From contig JAFWFL010000012.1 in NCBI GenBank assembly GCA_017515595.1, forward strand, positions 1 to 46,115: a stretch of 46,115 nt of DNA. Reading direction: 5' to 3'. A model generated the notes under the pieces. The model searched no databases, was not told the DNA's origin, and saw only the letters and a list, made by a program, of their open reading frames with translations. Source of the stretch: Coriobacteriales bacterium (lineage in GTDB: Bacteria > Actinomycetota > Coriobacteriia > Coriobacteriales > UMGS124). This document shows, one piece after another, positions 33,660-41,512 of the stretch. A program made the position numbers and the translations under genes. The number at the start of each line of letters is the position of its first letter. Position 1 is the stretch's first letter.

Positions 33660-34145
33660 ATGAGTATTACACTCAAAAAGCCAAAAACCGATGATGAAAT
33701 CAAGGGCAAGGCATATGTTCACTGGAAATCATGGCATGAAGCATATACCGGTCTTGTGAGTCAGGAATATCTTGATAAGCTTACGTTAGATAAATGTGAG
33801 AAGATGGCTTATAGCTGGCTTGATAATGTCATCATTGCGAAAGATGAAGACCGCGTTGTTGGTTTTGTCGCATATGGCAACCGTGAAGGCGAATCTTCTG
33901 CAACCGGCGAGATCATTGCTCTGTATATTCTGTCAGAATACTATGGAACAGGCCTTGGCCGCCAACTGATGGAAGCAGGTCTTGAGCAGCTGGCAGAGTA
34001 TCCGCAAATCTGTCTATGGGTTTTAAAGGATAACAAAAGAGCAATCCGGTTCTATGAAAAATGCAGCTTCTGCCCTGACGGAGAAGAAATGTATAACTCT
34101 AACATTAATGCTGCAGAGATTAAGATGATTCTTAATCGGTTCTAA
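33660..34145 (+). CDS. GNAT-family N-acetyltransferase
   Basis: This 161-residue acetyltransferase has motif A GEIIALYILSEYYGTGLGRQLM and motif B ICLWVLKDNKRAIRFYEKCSF, typical of the RimI/PhnO-like group. The N-terminal HWKSWHEAYTGLVSQEYLD segment is common in GNATs of Gram-positive bacteria. The substrate is unknown. The ATG has a weak AGAAGA upstream. A strong terminator lies 71 bp after the stop, inside the nested repeat, so the gene is monocistronic. Confidence 0.9.
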   Translation: MSITLKKPKTDDEIKGKAYVHWKSWHEAYTGLVSQEYLDKLTLDKCEKMAYSWLDNVIIAKDEDRVVGFVAYGNREGESSATGEIIALYILSEYYGTGLGRQLMEAGLEQLAEYPQICLWVLKDNKRAIRFYEKCSFCPDGEEMYNSNINAAEIKMILNRF

Positions 34146-34185
34146 TGAACGTTTTACATCACTGCGCACGGGAGACTGCCCAAAA

Positions 34186-34387
34186 CTATCTCGTGCAGAG
34201 AATTTGCCAATTCATGACTACTCAAACGCATTTGAGTAGTCTGTTTTTCTATATTCAACCCAATATGCCGAGAAACCCGCATCGCTGACCTGCGGGTTCT
34301 TCTCGGCCAGTTCTTCTTGCTCTCCTTGGCAGACTACTCAAATGCGTTTGAGTAGTCATGAATTGGCAAATTCTCTGCACGAGATAG
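34186..34387. repeat. 202-bp nested inverted repeat (perfect 58-bp arms)
   Basis: Positions 34186-34243 are the exact reverse complement of 34330-34387: a perfect 58-bp inverted repeat around an 86-bp centre. Each arm holds its own palindrome, GACTACTCAAA/TTTGAGTAGTC around a 4-nt loop. The centre holds a third hairpin, GCCGAGAA-ACCCGCA (34267-34281) with TGCGGGT-TC-TTCTCGGC (34291-34307), two bases bulged. No ORF, target-site duplication or recombinase gene is seen. It lies between a GNAT gene and the DUF3990 operon. Confidence 0.95.
34216..34248 (+). terminator. Intrinsic terminator of the GNAT gene within the repeat's left arm
   Basis: GACTACTCAAA (34216-34226) and TTTGAGTAGTC (34231-34241) form a perfect 11-bp stem with a CGCA loop, followed by TGTTTTT. 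The mirror hairpin in the right arm lacks a T-tract. Confidence 0.8.
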
Positions 34388-34469
34388 ATATAGACTGTTT
34401 ATCTACCTGTACTTCTCATTGCACAGTAGCGTAATTACTCCTGGTTTAATGGCAAGCCATTATCTCTCT

Positions 34470-34503
34470 TGACTATTATATCGCTATAGCGATATAATAG
34501 TCA
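34470..34503 (+). promoter_or_regulatory. 34-bp perfect palindrome overlapping the DUF3990 operon promoter
   Basis: Positions 34470-34503 form a perfect 34-bp palindrome centred between 34486 and 34487 (ATCGCTA/TAGCGAT core). It contains a promoter: TTGACT at 34469-34474 and TATAAT at 34493-34498, 18 bp apart, about 20 bp before the AAAGGTGG ribosome site. A regulator bound here would block RNA polymerase. The HTH protein encoded by the second gene of the operon is the obvious candidate, as in autoregulated toxin-antitoxin operons. Confidence 0.85.
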
Positions 34504-34524
34504 CACAGAAAGGTGGTGAGCTTC

Positions 34525-35196
34525 ATGATTGTTTATCACGGATCAGATCATATTATCAAAACTCCTCTGTACAACGGCAGTAAACGAACAAATGACTATG
34601 GGTATGGTTTTTATACAACAGAGAGCATCGAACTGGCTAAAGAGTGGGCTTGCGGTGATCAGAAGGACGGTTTTGTCAATATATATGATCTAAATATTGA
34701 TGATCTCAGTATTATGAGGCTGAGCTCGCCGGAATACAATATTTTGAACTGGTTGTCAATCCTCACAAAATACCGTAGTTATTGGCAGAACGGCAGCATC
34801 GCAGAAGAAGCAAAGAATTATCTTCAGGAACATTTTTTTATTGATCCGTTGCCCTATGACATTATTATTGGTTATCGTGCTGATGATTCATATTTTACTT
34901 TTGCCCAAGACTTTGTGGCCGGAACGATATCTCTCAAAAAACTATCAGAAGCGATGCGGTTGGGCAAGCTGGGAGAACAGATTGTTCTAAAAAGCAAAGC
35001 TGCATTTGAGAACATACGGTTTGTTGGAGCAGAACCGGCAGATGCCGCAACTTACTACGAGAAAAAAACCATGCGTGACCGAGAAGCCCGCCGTGCTTAC
35101 CGCAATGTCAGGCATTCTACTGGCGAAATACATGAACTGTATATGCTTGACATCATGAGAGAGGGCATTAAAAATGATGATCCACGCTTATACTGA
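34525..35196 (+). CDS. DUF3990 family protein, ADP-ribosyltransferase-like putative toxin
   Basis: This protein of about 223 residues resembles DUF3990 proteins, whose fold is related to ADP-ribosyltransferases. The N-terminus MIVYHGSDHIIKTPL gives the H of the NAD-binding motif (His5), and NDYGYGFYTTESIELAKEWA gives the Tyr strand. YDIIIGYRADDSYFTFAQDFV and LGEQIVLKSKAAFENI supply the remaining family blocks; the acidic or Gln catalytic position is probably in GEQ (151-152). NAD-dependent modification of a cell target is inferred. The ATG at 34525 has AGGTGGTGAG upstream. It overlaps the HTH gene by 23 bp and is controlled by the palindrome at 34470. Confidence 0.8.
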   Translation: MIVYHGSDHIIKTPLYNGSKRTNDYGYGFYTTESIELAKEWACGDQKDGFVNIYDLNIDDLSIMRLSSPEYNILNWLSILTKYRSYWQNGSIAEEAKNYLQEHFFIDPLPYDIIIGYRADDSYFTFAQDFVAGTISLKKLSEAMRLGKLGEQIVLKSKAAFENIRFVGAEPADAATYYEKKTMRDREARRAYRNVRHSTGEIHELYMLDIMREGIKNDDPRLY

Positions 35197-35815
35197 GGAC
35201 TATGTCGCGGGAGCACAGCGTATTCTTGGAGACGCGGTTGATTTTGCTGTTATGACCTTAGGAATGGAACCTGACGCTTTTGGTAAAGCATTCGCCGTAT
35301 CAGATGTCTCCAAGCAATTCGGGAGTGGAAATCCTCGCTACGTGGCCGGTATGAATGGCTGTGAGCTGGCCCGGAAGGTGCTGACGGAGACGCACACAGC
35401 TTTTACAGATGCTCCTGACGCTATGTTTATTGATAAAGGACCGGAGTTTTGGGCAGGGTGGGCGCTTGCGTTTTATCAGTGGTATAGCAACGGCTCGTTC
35501 TTTGAAATACTTGCAGCTGTTTCTCTGGAGAAACTCATTGCCATGTATCCCATCTACCATGAGATGGACATCATGCAATTTGTGGACCGAATGGCTAAAG
35601 AAATGCAAACAGCTTATCCTCAAACAAAGCTACGCATGAGACGGGAAACCTGTGGTTTATCTCAGTCAGAGCTTTCATCAGATTCAGGAGTATCGCTGCG
35701 GCAAATTCAGCTTTTTGAACAACGCCAGAGAGATATCAATAAAACAGCTGCAGAAACGCTGCTCAGGTTGAGCAAAGCACTTCATTGCAGGATGGAAGAT
35801 TTATTAGAGCGATAG
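35174..35815 (+). CDS. XRE-type HTH protein with N-terminal extension, putative antitoxin
   Basis: This 213-residue protein has a C-terminal XRE helix-turn-helix (about residues 148-213: RMRRETCGLSQSELSSDSGVS and RQIQLFEQRQRDINKTAAET). The first 140 residues form a helical domain I do not recognise, with DVSKQFGSGNPRYVAGMNGCELARKVL and WAGWALAFYQWYSNGSF; it may bind the DUF3990 partner. The 23-bp overlap with the upstream gene and the GAGAGGG before its ATG imply coupled translation. It probably neutralises the DUF3990 protein and represses the operon at the 34-bp palindrome. The toxin-first gene order is less common than antitoxin-first. Confidence 0.8.
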   Translation: MMIHAYTEDYVAGAQRILGDAVDFAVMTLGMEPDAFGKAFAVSDVSKQFGSGNPRYVAGMNGCELARKVLTETHTAFTDAPDAMFIDKGPEFWAGWALAFYQWYSNGSFFEILAAVSLEKLIAMYPIYHEMDIMQFVDRMAKEMQTAYPQTKLRMRRETCGLSQSELSSDSGVSLRQIQLFEQRQRDINKTAAETLLRLSKALHCRMEDLLER

Positions 35816-35839
35816 AGGCAGCAAGATTTTTTGATTGTA

Positions 35840-36265
35840 TTACATGGAGAAATACTCCATTGCTTTTCTCATTTTTTCTTCGAAGAGATCTGCTGGCATC
35901 AGGGCGATGCCCAGTTCATCGCTTACTACTATGAGGCGCTGTCCTCCTGTGAGGTTAAATTTATCTCTTGCTCCTTTGGGTATGACAATTTGTCCTCGGT
36001 CGTTAATGGTGACCGAGCCCCAGATATTTTTGCCTTTGGGAGCGGGCGGGATCATTCCTACACCGTCTACCGTCTCGGTTCTGATGAGGCTGTCAATGGT
36101 GGTGTCGTATACCTCTGCGAGCAGGCTGCATTTTTCTATATCAGGTATTGTTGCTCCGGTTTCCCACTTGGCGTAAGCCTGCCGAGAAATGCCAATCTTC
36201 TCGGCAATTTCTTCTTGAGAGAACCCGTGCATTTTACGGAGCATCACGAGGTTTTCTTTGAGCAT
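35840..36265 (-). CDS. XRE-AbrB fusion transcriptional regulator
   Basis: This 141-residue regulator joins two DNA-binding domains: an XRE helix-turn-helix (residues 1-60; FSQEEIAEKIGISRQAYAKWETG) and a SpoVT/AbrB beta-barrel (about 84-125; GSVTINDRGQIVIPKGARDKFNL). The start has AAGGAGGG upstream, and the gene follows the ABC permease by 12 bp, so it is the third gene of an ABC operon it may control. Two inverted copies of GCCGAGAA lie within it (36181-36205). Confidence 0.9.
   Translation of the reverse strand: MLKENLVMLRKMHGFSQEEIAEKIGISRQAYAKWETGATIPDIEKCSLLAEVYDTTIDSLIRTETVDGVGMIPPAPKGKNIWGSVTINDRGQIVIPKGARDKFNLTGGQRLIVVSDELGIALMPADLFEEKMRKAMEYFSM
36181..36205. repeat. Inverted pair of the recurrent GCCGAGAA motif
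   Basis: GCCGAGAA (36181-36188) and TTCTCGGC (36198-36205) form an 8-bp stem with a 9-nt loop inside the XRE-AbrB gene. The same pair forms the centre of the nested repeat at 34267-34307. Inverted pairs of this kind are how uptake sequences often occur in other bacteria. Confidence 0.6.
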
Positions 36266-36277
36266 TCAATGCCCTCC

Positions 36278-36931
36278 TTACAGATCAATCTTTTCAAAAT
36301 CTCTGCATGCCTTCTTATATGCAAGCACTGTTATGATTATATAAGATATGATTCCGGCGGCAAGCAGTATCAGCTGGAGACCCATATGATCTGTGCCAAA
36401 AGCGTTGAGCGGTTCAAGTCCCGGGAAATGGTGCAGAGCTTCTGCTACACCAATGGTAAGAAACGCGGCAACAATATAGATTATAAATGGGCGGCCAATA
36501 TTGTAGGCTGTTTTAAAGAATCCAGCCAGAAAGATCAAGTTGAATAATCCAAAGATCAAAAATGCAACTCCTAAGGCAAACAAGTTGGCGTTCATGAGTG
36601 CATTATTTTGGTAAACCGGCGAGTCCAAAAAGAATGTCATTCTGATAATCATGCTTATGGCCATCAGGATCAAAGCGCAAGCCTCAATCATGCAGACAAA
36701 CAAAAATTTCCCTTTTACCACGTCTTTCTTTGCGATTGGAAGCAGTGCAGAGAAAACAATGTCATTTGCTTCCCGGGCTGTCTGGAAACTTTGGAATATG
36801 CCCAGTGTCACAAAGAATGCTCCGCAGAGAACAGGGTATCCGGGGAGGAAGAACATCAGGCCAAAGAGTATAAAAATATATGCAAGCGGAGAAGCGCTCA
36901 GCTTCATTTCTTTCAACAGAATATTACTCAT
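36278..36931 (-). CDS. ABC-2 type transporter permease
   Basis: This 217-residue protein has about six transmembrane helices of the ABC-2 permease type: IFILFGLMFFLPGYPVLCGAFF, a TAREANDIVFSALLPIAKKDVVKGKFLF cytoplasmic loop, and four more helices to ITVLAYKKACRDFEKIDL. The loop with PIAKKDVVKGK is typical of the small permeases paired with GntR- or XRE-regulated ABC pumps. I chose the ATG at 36931; it overlaps the ATPase stop by 8 bp. It exports an unknown compound, possibly a peptide antibiotic. Confidence 0.87.
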   Translation of the reverse strand: MSNILLKEMKLSASPLAYIFILFGLMFFLPGYPVLCGAFFVTLGIFQSFQTAREANDIVFSALLPIAKKDVVKGKFLFVCMIEACALILMAISMIIRMTFFLDSPVYQNNALMNANLFALGVAFLIFGLFNLIFLAGFFKTAYNIGRPFIIYIVAAFLTIGVAEALHHFPGLEPLNAFGTDHMGLQLILLAAGIISYIIITVLAYKKACRDFEKIDL

Positions 36932-37646
36932 GGTCAATGCCTCTTTCCATTCTCAGCATGATATCCTCAAGGCTTTCGCCGGCTTGAGAGAATTTCTCGA
37001 TAAAGTCTTCTTTTGATGTTGCCGCAACGAGTTTTCCCTCAGAAATATAGACAATGTCATCAGCGCATTTCTCAATATCAGAAATAATGTGCGTGGAGAA
37101 GAACACCGCTACGCCATCTCTTTTTAACTCGTCAAATACATCGAGCAACTCGCTTCTCGAGAATGGGTCGAGTCCGCTTGTAGGTTCATCGAGAATCAGC
37201 ACCTCTGCTTTGTGAGAAAGAGCGATCAAGAGATTGAACTTTACTTTCATGCCTTCAGAGAGTTCCATGGGCGCTTTTTGCGGGTCAAGCTTAAACATAT
37301 TGAGGTACTTACGGTAAGCTTCATCATCCCAGGTATCGTAGAACCTTTTAACAATAGCAACAATATCTGCAATCTTTTTCCTGGGATACCAGTTTACAAC
37401 ACCGGTTGAGTAACCAATATGCTTTTTGATCTCTGTCTCGTTTCCAATCAGCGGCTTGCCAAAGTAATTGACCGTTCCGCCGTTCGCGTGGATGAGATTC
37501 AGTATCGCTTTAATGGTGGTTGTTTTGCCCGAGCCATTCCGGCCAATAAACCCCGTGATTCGGCTTGCTTCAATATTAAAAGAAACATCCTTTAATACAA
37601 ATGACGGGTATTCTTTTGTAAGATTCCGTACTTCTACAATACTCAT
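36924..37646 (-). CDS. ABC transporter ATP-binding protein
   Basis: This 240-residue ATPase has Walker A GRNGSGKTTT, a Q-loop at IGYSTGVVNW, a degenerate signature LSEGMKVK, Walker B VLILDEPTSGLDP and H-loop STHI. The LSEGM signature and short length fit the efflux ATPases of bacitracin- or lantibiotic-type pumps. The ATG at 37646 is preceded by GGAGGTG. First gene of the operon with the permease and XRE-AbrB regulator. Confidence 0.95.
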   Translation of the reverse strand: MSIVEVRNLTKEYPSFVLKDVSFNIEASRITGFIGRNGSGKTTTIKAILNLIHANGGTVNYFGKPLIGNETEIKKHIGYSTGVVNWYPRKKIADIVAIVKRFYDTWDDEAYRKYLNMFKLDPQKAPMELSEGMKVKFNLLIALSHKAEVLILDEPTSGLDPFSRSELLDVFDELKRDGVAVFFSTHIISDIEKCADDIVYISEGKLVAATSKEDFIEKFSQAGESLEDIMLRMERGIDHE

Positions 37647-37766
37647 AAACACCTCCAAATGTTTGAAATATCTGAAATGTATGAATAGTGTAAAGTATAG
37701 TTATCTACAATTCTACCAACCGCAAATAACAAAATATTACGTATTTGGTTACATTTAGTTGCATAA

Positions 37767-37822
37767 GAGAACACCAAAATGCGGACCCTGTTTTGTGGCA
37801 GAATCCGCATCTTGGTGTTCTC
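37767..37822. terminator. Long hairpin between the ABC operon and metY
   Basis: Nineteen bases at 37767-37785 pair with 37804-37822, with a single non-Watson-Crick position, around an 18-nt loop. On the minus strand it lies 39 bp after the metY stop. The T-tail is poor on that strand (CTCTTA), while GGTTTTC follows on the plus strand. It shares GAACACCAA/TTGGTGTTC with the palindrome at 136-177, so a common repeat origin is possible. Confidence 0.7.
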
Positions 37823-37860
37823 AGGTTTTCTTGGCAGTTTATGGCGCCAAGCGGTTGTTT

Positions 37861-39153
37861 TTAGCTTCGGGCTGCTTCAAAGCCTTTTTCGAGGTCGGCA
37901 ATGATATCGTCAATATGCTCGGTACCAATGGAGAGGCGAATGGTGCTTTGCTTAATGCCCTGGTCTTCAAGCTCTTCAGGGCTAAGCTGCGAGTGAGTGG
38001 TGGTCGCCGGATGAATAACAAGGCTCTTTACGTCTGCAACGTTGGCAAGCAGTGAGAATATTTGAAGCGCATCAATAAACTTGAATGCCTCTTCCTGCCC
38101 GCCCTTGATGTCAAAGGTAAAGATGGATGCTCCGCCGTTGGGGAAGTAGGTTTTATAGAGCTCATGGTCAGGATGATCAGGCAGTGACGGATGGTTAACG
38201 CGTTCAACCTGGGGGTGCTGTGCCAGGAAGTCGACGACCCGCTGGGTATTAAAGGCATGGCGGTCAAGCCTGAGCGAGAGCGTCTCGATACCTTGCAACA
38301 GCAAAAATGCGTTGAACGGTGAGATACACGAGCCAGTGTCGCGCAGGAGGATAGCCCTGATGTAGGTAACAAATGCTGCGGCGCCTACTGCGTCAACAAA
38401 CGAGATACCGTGATAGCTGGGGTTGGGCTCGGCGATTGGCGCGTACTTGCCTGAGGCCTTCCAGTCAAACTTGCCGGAGTCCACAATGATGCCGCCAAGC
38501 GTTGTACCGTGTCCGCCGAGGAATTTTGTTGCCGAGTGCACAACAATGTCGGCGCCGTGCTCAATGGGGCGAATCCAATACGGTGTGCCAAAGGTGTTGT
38601 CAATGACAAGCGGCAGGCCATGCTTGTGGGCAATCTCGGCGACGGCATCAATGTTGGGGATATCGCTGTTGGGGTTGCCGAGTGTTTCGAGATAGACAGC
38701 CTTGGTGTTGGGCTGAATTGCGTCTTCAATTTCTTGCAAGTCGTGGGCATTCACAAAGGTGGTACTGATTCCGTACTGAGGAAGAGTGTGGGCGAGCAAG
38801 TTGTAGCTTCCGCCGTAGATGGTCTTTTGGGCAACAATGTGGTCGCCGTTTTGTGCGAGCGCCTGGATGGTATAGGTAATTGCCGCAGCTCCTGATGACA
38901 CTGCGAGAGCGGCTACACCACCCTCAAGTGCAGCTACGCGTTTCTCGAGGACATCTTGGGTTGAGTTGGTAAGGCGGCCGTAAATGTTACCGGGATCAGC
39001 AAGACCAAAGCGGGCAGCAGCATGAGCTGAGTTGTGGAACACGTACGAGGTGGTTTGGTATATAGGGACAGCACGAGAGTCAGTGGCGGGATCAGCGGTC
39101 TCTTGTCCTACATGAAGCTGAAGTGTTTCAAACTTGTAATTGTTCTCCGACAT
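37861..39153 (-). CDS. metY: O-acetylhomoserine aminocarboxypropyltransferase (sulfhydrylase)
   Basis: This 430-residue PLP enzyme of the Cys/Met metabolism family makes homocysteine from O-acetylhomoserine and sulfide. It opens YKFETLQLHVGQE and has PIYQTTSYVF, YGRLTNSTQDVLEKRVAALEGG, SSGAAAI for cofactor phosphate binding, VIDNTFGTPY and the lysine motif VHSATKFLGGHGT. SLVIHPATTTHSQL and STIRLSIGTEHIDDI close it. The length suits MetY rather than the shorter MetB/MetC. The ATG has GGGAGGA upstream. The leader has a candidate operator and promoter at about 39210-39272. Confidence 0.95.
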   Translation of the reverse strand: MSENNYKFETLQLHVGQETADPATDSRAVPIYQTTSYVFHNSAHAAARFGLADPGNIYGRLTNSTQDVLEKRVAALEGGVAALAVSSGAAAITYTIQALAQNGDHIVAQKTIYGGSYNLLAHTLPQYGISTTFVNAHDLQEIEDAIQPNTKAVYLETLGNPNSDIPNIDAVAEIAHKHGLPLVIDNTFGTPYWIRPIEHGADIVVHSATKFLGGHGTTLGGIIVDSGKFDWKASGKYAPIAEPNPSYHGISFVDAVGAAAFVTYIRAILLRDTGSCISPFNAFLLLQGIETLSLRLDRHAFNTQRVVDFLAQHPQVERVNHPSLPDHPDHELYKTYFPNGGASIFTFDIKGGQEEAFKFIDALQIFSLLANVADVKSLVIHPATTTHSQLSPEELEDQGIKQSTIRLSIGTEHIDDIIADLEKGFEAARS

Positions 39154-39210
39154 GGCAATATCCTCCCTGTTAAAGTGATATTTTTGTTTATCTGAATTTG
39201 AAGTGTTTAT

Positions 39211-39272
39211 AAGGTACGCGTAATAACCTACTAAGTCAATAGGAAAAACGAAACCTATATTAGTAATAGTAA
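39211..39272 (-). promoter_or_regulatory. Candidate metY promoter with tandem Rrf2-like operator sites
   Basis: On the minus strand TTGACT (39234-39239) and TACCTT (39211-39216) form a promoter with a 17-bp spacer. Two related sites overlap or flank the -35: ACCTACTAAGTCAATAGGA (39226-39244) and ACCTATATTAGTAATAGTA (39253-39271). Rrf2-family sulfur regulators bind CCTA...TAGG-type sites at such genes; the assignment is by resemblance only. Confidence 0.38.
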
Positions 39273-39406
39273 ATACACAGTTATCTAATTAACAAATAAC
39301 AGGAATCTATAGCATCGTTCTGTCTTCGCGTGAAACACGTAGCTTTATGCGAGAGATGCTCTCGTGATAATCTTGTCCGAGCTGTTGTGCGGCGTATGAA
39401 AGGTTT

Positions 39407-40339
39407 TTATACCGTTTGTTCCAGAACCAGCTGAGTAATATTAGCTGCCTGAGCAAGGGAATAGGGGTCTTCACAGCCAGGCAGAGCAAATTGTTGCGGG
39501 AGATACTCGTTAAATCCATGAGCCAAAAGAGCGGCACGGGTTTCTCCCATACAAAGCTTGATATCTGAGCTGTATCTGTCAGTATAACCGGGTTTTTCAA
39601 AACCGTACTGCGGTATTGTCTTGCAAAGCGGCTCGGCAAACGCAACGTGGCATACATGAGCACCAATAATCTCATGTATTAATTCTTCAATTGAACCAAA
39701 GCATTGCTCAGGGTCATATGACCGGTATTCGCGCTGTATAGCCGCTGCGCGTAATCCAATACCGTTATAAGGCCGGTAAGGCTGCATTTTTCCGTTTTGA
39801 CAGTATGCACCAACTATGCTTCCGTTCCATTCAAACCGGAGCGTAATACCAAGCGAAGCCTGTTCATAGTATTTCAAATACCCGTTCCCCATGATTCTGA
39901 GCTTTTGCAGATCATGGCAGGCATACAGGTTGTTTGCGCCGTCACACATAATCTGAACAGGAACGTTTGCAATGCTGTAGTTGGTGATTCCCGCTTGCTT
40001 GTGATACGGAATCATGCCGCCCCACATGTTGTCAAACGATGTTTTAAGCGTAATGCCCTGGCAATCATCCATCTCAAAAGACTGATGCAGCATCTTGATG
40101 ACATGTGGTATTTCTTCATGGGAGATGTTTGGTGTTGTGCTTATATCCCAGCATATTGCACGAATTTGATATTCAGGATACTCCGACGCGAGCTTCTCAA
40201 CAGTTCGTTTAAGCTCTGTAAAAGACAACCGGTTTTTGGGTGGCCGAGAAGCCCAGGAGTTGCCGCTAAACTGGCCGGTGCCGCCACACTTTGTACTCGG
40301 TATACTTTTAAGCGTTATTGTCAACTCCCGAGAAGCCAT
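39407..40339 (-). CDS. Cysteine-rich protein of unknown function
   Basis: I do not recognise this 310-residue protein. It is soluble, with no signal peptide, and has eleven cysteines (18, 63, 93, 132, 141, 180, 213, 230, 239, 263, 289) without CxxC or CxxxCxxC spacing. Notable segments are STKCGGTGQFSGNSWASRP, ICWDISTTPN, VQIMCDGANNLYACHDLQKL, HVCHVAFAEPLC and LPGCEDPYS. His-Cys pairs suggest metal or cofactor binding. It is divergent from the AraC regulator that heads the FmdE/ABC region, with about 157 bp between their starts, so shared control is plausible. The start has a weak ribosome site. Confidence 0.72.
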   Translation of the reverse strand: MASRELTITLKSIPSTKCGGTGQFSGNSWASRPPKNRLSFTELKRTVEKLASEYPEYQIRAICWDISTTPNISHEEIPHVIKMLHQSFEMDDCQGITLKTSFDNMWGGMIPYHKQAGITNYSIANVPVQIMCDGANNLYACHDLQKLRIMGNGYLKYYEQASLGITLRFEWNGSIVGAYCQNGKMQPYRPYNGIGLRAAAIQREYRSYDPEQCFGSIEELIHEIIGAHVCHVAFAEPLCKTIPQYGFEKPGYTDRYSSDIKLCMGETRAALLAHGFNEYLPQQFALPGCEDPYSLAQAANITQLVLEQTV

Positions 40340-40495
40340 ACTAATACGTCAAATCCTTTTCCGGTTTTGCCTGCTGCAAATTTCAAGCTTTTCCATCTGA
40401 CATAATGTTTGCATATTATCCCAAATTTGTTAAAATACTTGCAGTATTACATCATAGATTTGTACTATTCAGTCATTTTGAGAACGGACCGGTTT

Positions 40496-41407
40496 ATGCG
40501 TAACTATGAGATGTCAACAGACCATGATCTTAAAGCGCTTCTCGATTACGGCACACCGGGGTTTCCGTATATACGTTTTGATGATGATATTGCCCGCTAC
40601 AAAGGGGGCTGCATAGACTGGCATTGGCATGACCAGCTTGAGTTTGTATTGGTAACGTCCAACTCCGTTATATGTGATATCGACGGAATCACGCTTACTG
40701 TTCCAAAGGATAGCGGGCTTTTTATTAACAGCGGTGTTATTCACAGTTTTAGAACTTCAACAGATGGCACCATGTGTTCATTTTTATTCACTCCGCATTT
40801 TATTGCGCCAACGCAGAGTTTGGCTTATAAAAGGTTCGTTCTGCCGGTCATAAGCTCGGGCCTCAGGTATTGCGCACTTAGTCCAAAGGTTGCCTGGCAA
40901 AAAGACATTTTGGATATGCTTTTTGCAAATGCCCAGTCGGCAAGCGAAGAGCGTGAACTCTATGAACTCGATATACAGATTTTTGTTCTTGAGATTTGGC
41001 GCATTCTTTTTGAAAACCTCAAAACGTTGATTGCCCAAACTCCAGATAACCGCACAATTCGTTTGCAAAACCGCATGCATCTTATGCTTGAATACATAGC
41101 CAACAATTACCAGTACAGTATCTCGGTAGATGATATTGCCCGGTCAGCGGCGATCAGCACAAGTGAAGCGCAGCGTTGTTTTCATACGGCAATTCAGTCA
41201 ACTCCAATTCGATATGTGCTGGAATACCGCCTGGGAGAAGCGCACCGTTTATTGCAGGCTACGGATCTCCCTATTTCAACCATAGCAGCCAATACGGGGT
41301 TCGAAAGTATTAGCTACTTTGACCGGCAATACAGAAAACAATTTGGCATATCGCCCAGCACAACACGCAAGAACTGCCGGCACACCTTTGCAAGCAAGAG
41401 TAAATAA
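40496..41407 (+). CDS. AraC-family transcriptional regulator with cupin sensor
   Basis: This protein of about 303 residues has an N-terminal cupin-like sensor (about 30-110: GGCIDWHWHDQLEFVLV, then SGLFINSGVIHSF) with His residues fit for metal or ligand binding. The C-terminal AraC DNA-binding domain has two helix-turn-helices: ISVDDIARSAAISTSEAQRCF and LPISTIAANTGFESISYFDRQYRKQFGISP. The ATG at 40496 is the first plausible start; a TTG 87 bp upstream would add an unlikely tail. It lies upstream of the FmdE/ABC operon in the same direction, as regulators of siderophore uptake often do, and probably activates it. Confidence 0.88.
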   Translation: MRNYEMSTDHDLKALLDYGTPGFPYIRFDDDIARYKGGCIDWHWHDQLEFVLVTSNSVICDIDGITLTVPKDSGLFINSGVIHSFRTSTDGTMCSFLFTPHFIAPTQSLAYKRFVLPVISSGLRYCALSPKVAWQKDILDMLFANAQSASEERELYELDIQIFVLEIWRILFENLKTLIAQTPDNRTIRLQNRMHLMLEYIANNYQYSISVDDIARSAAISTSEAQRCFHTAIQSTPIRYVLEYRLGEAHRLLQATDLPISTIAANTGFESISYFDRQYRKQFGISPSTTRKNCRHTFASKSK

Positions 41408-41512
41408 TACAGAGATTAATTTGTTCATACTATGGTAAGATTGATTGCTCATATGTAATACCCTATACTCATCTTGCAAAAGAACCTGCAAGGTCGAGGG
41501 GGTATTGTGATT

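Noticed and set aside
34186-34387. CRISPR array or IS element
   Set aside because: Only two arms in inverted orientation, no spacers, no transposase and no target duplication.
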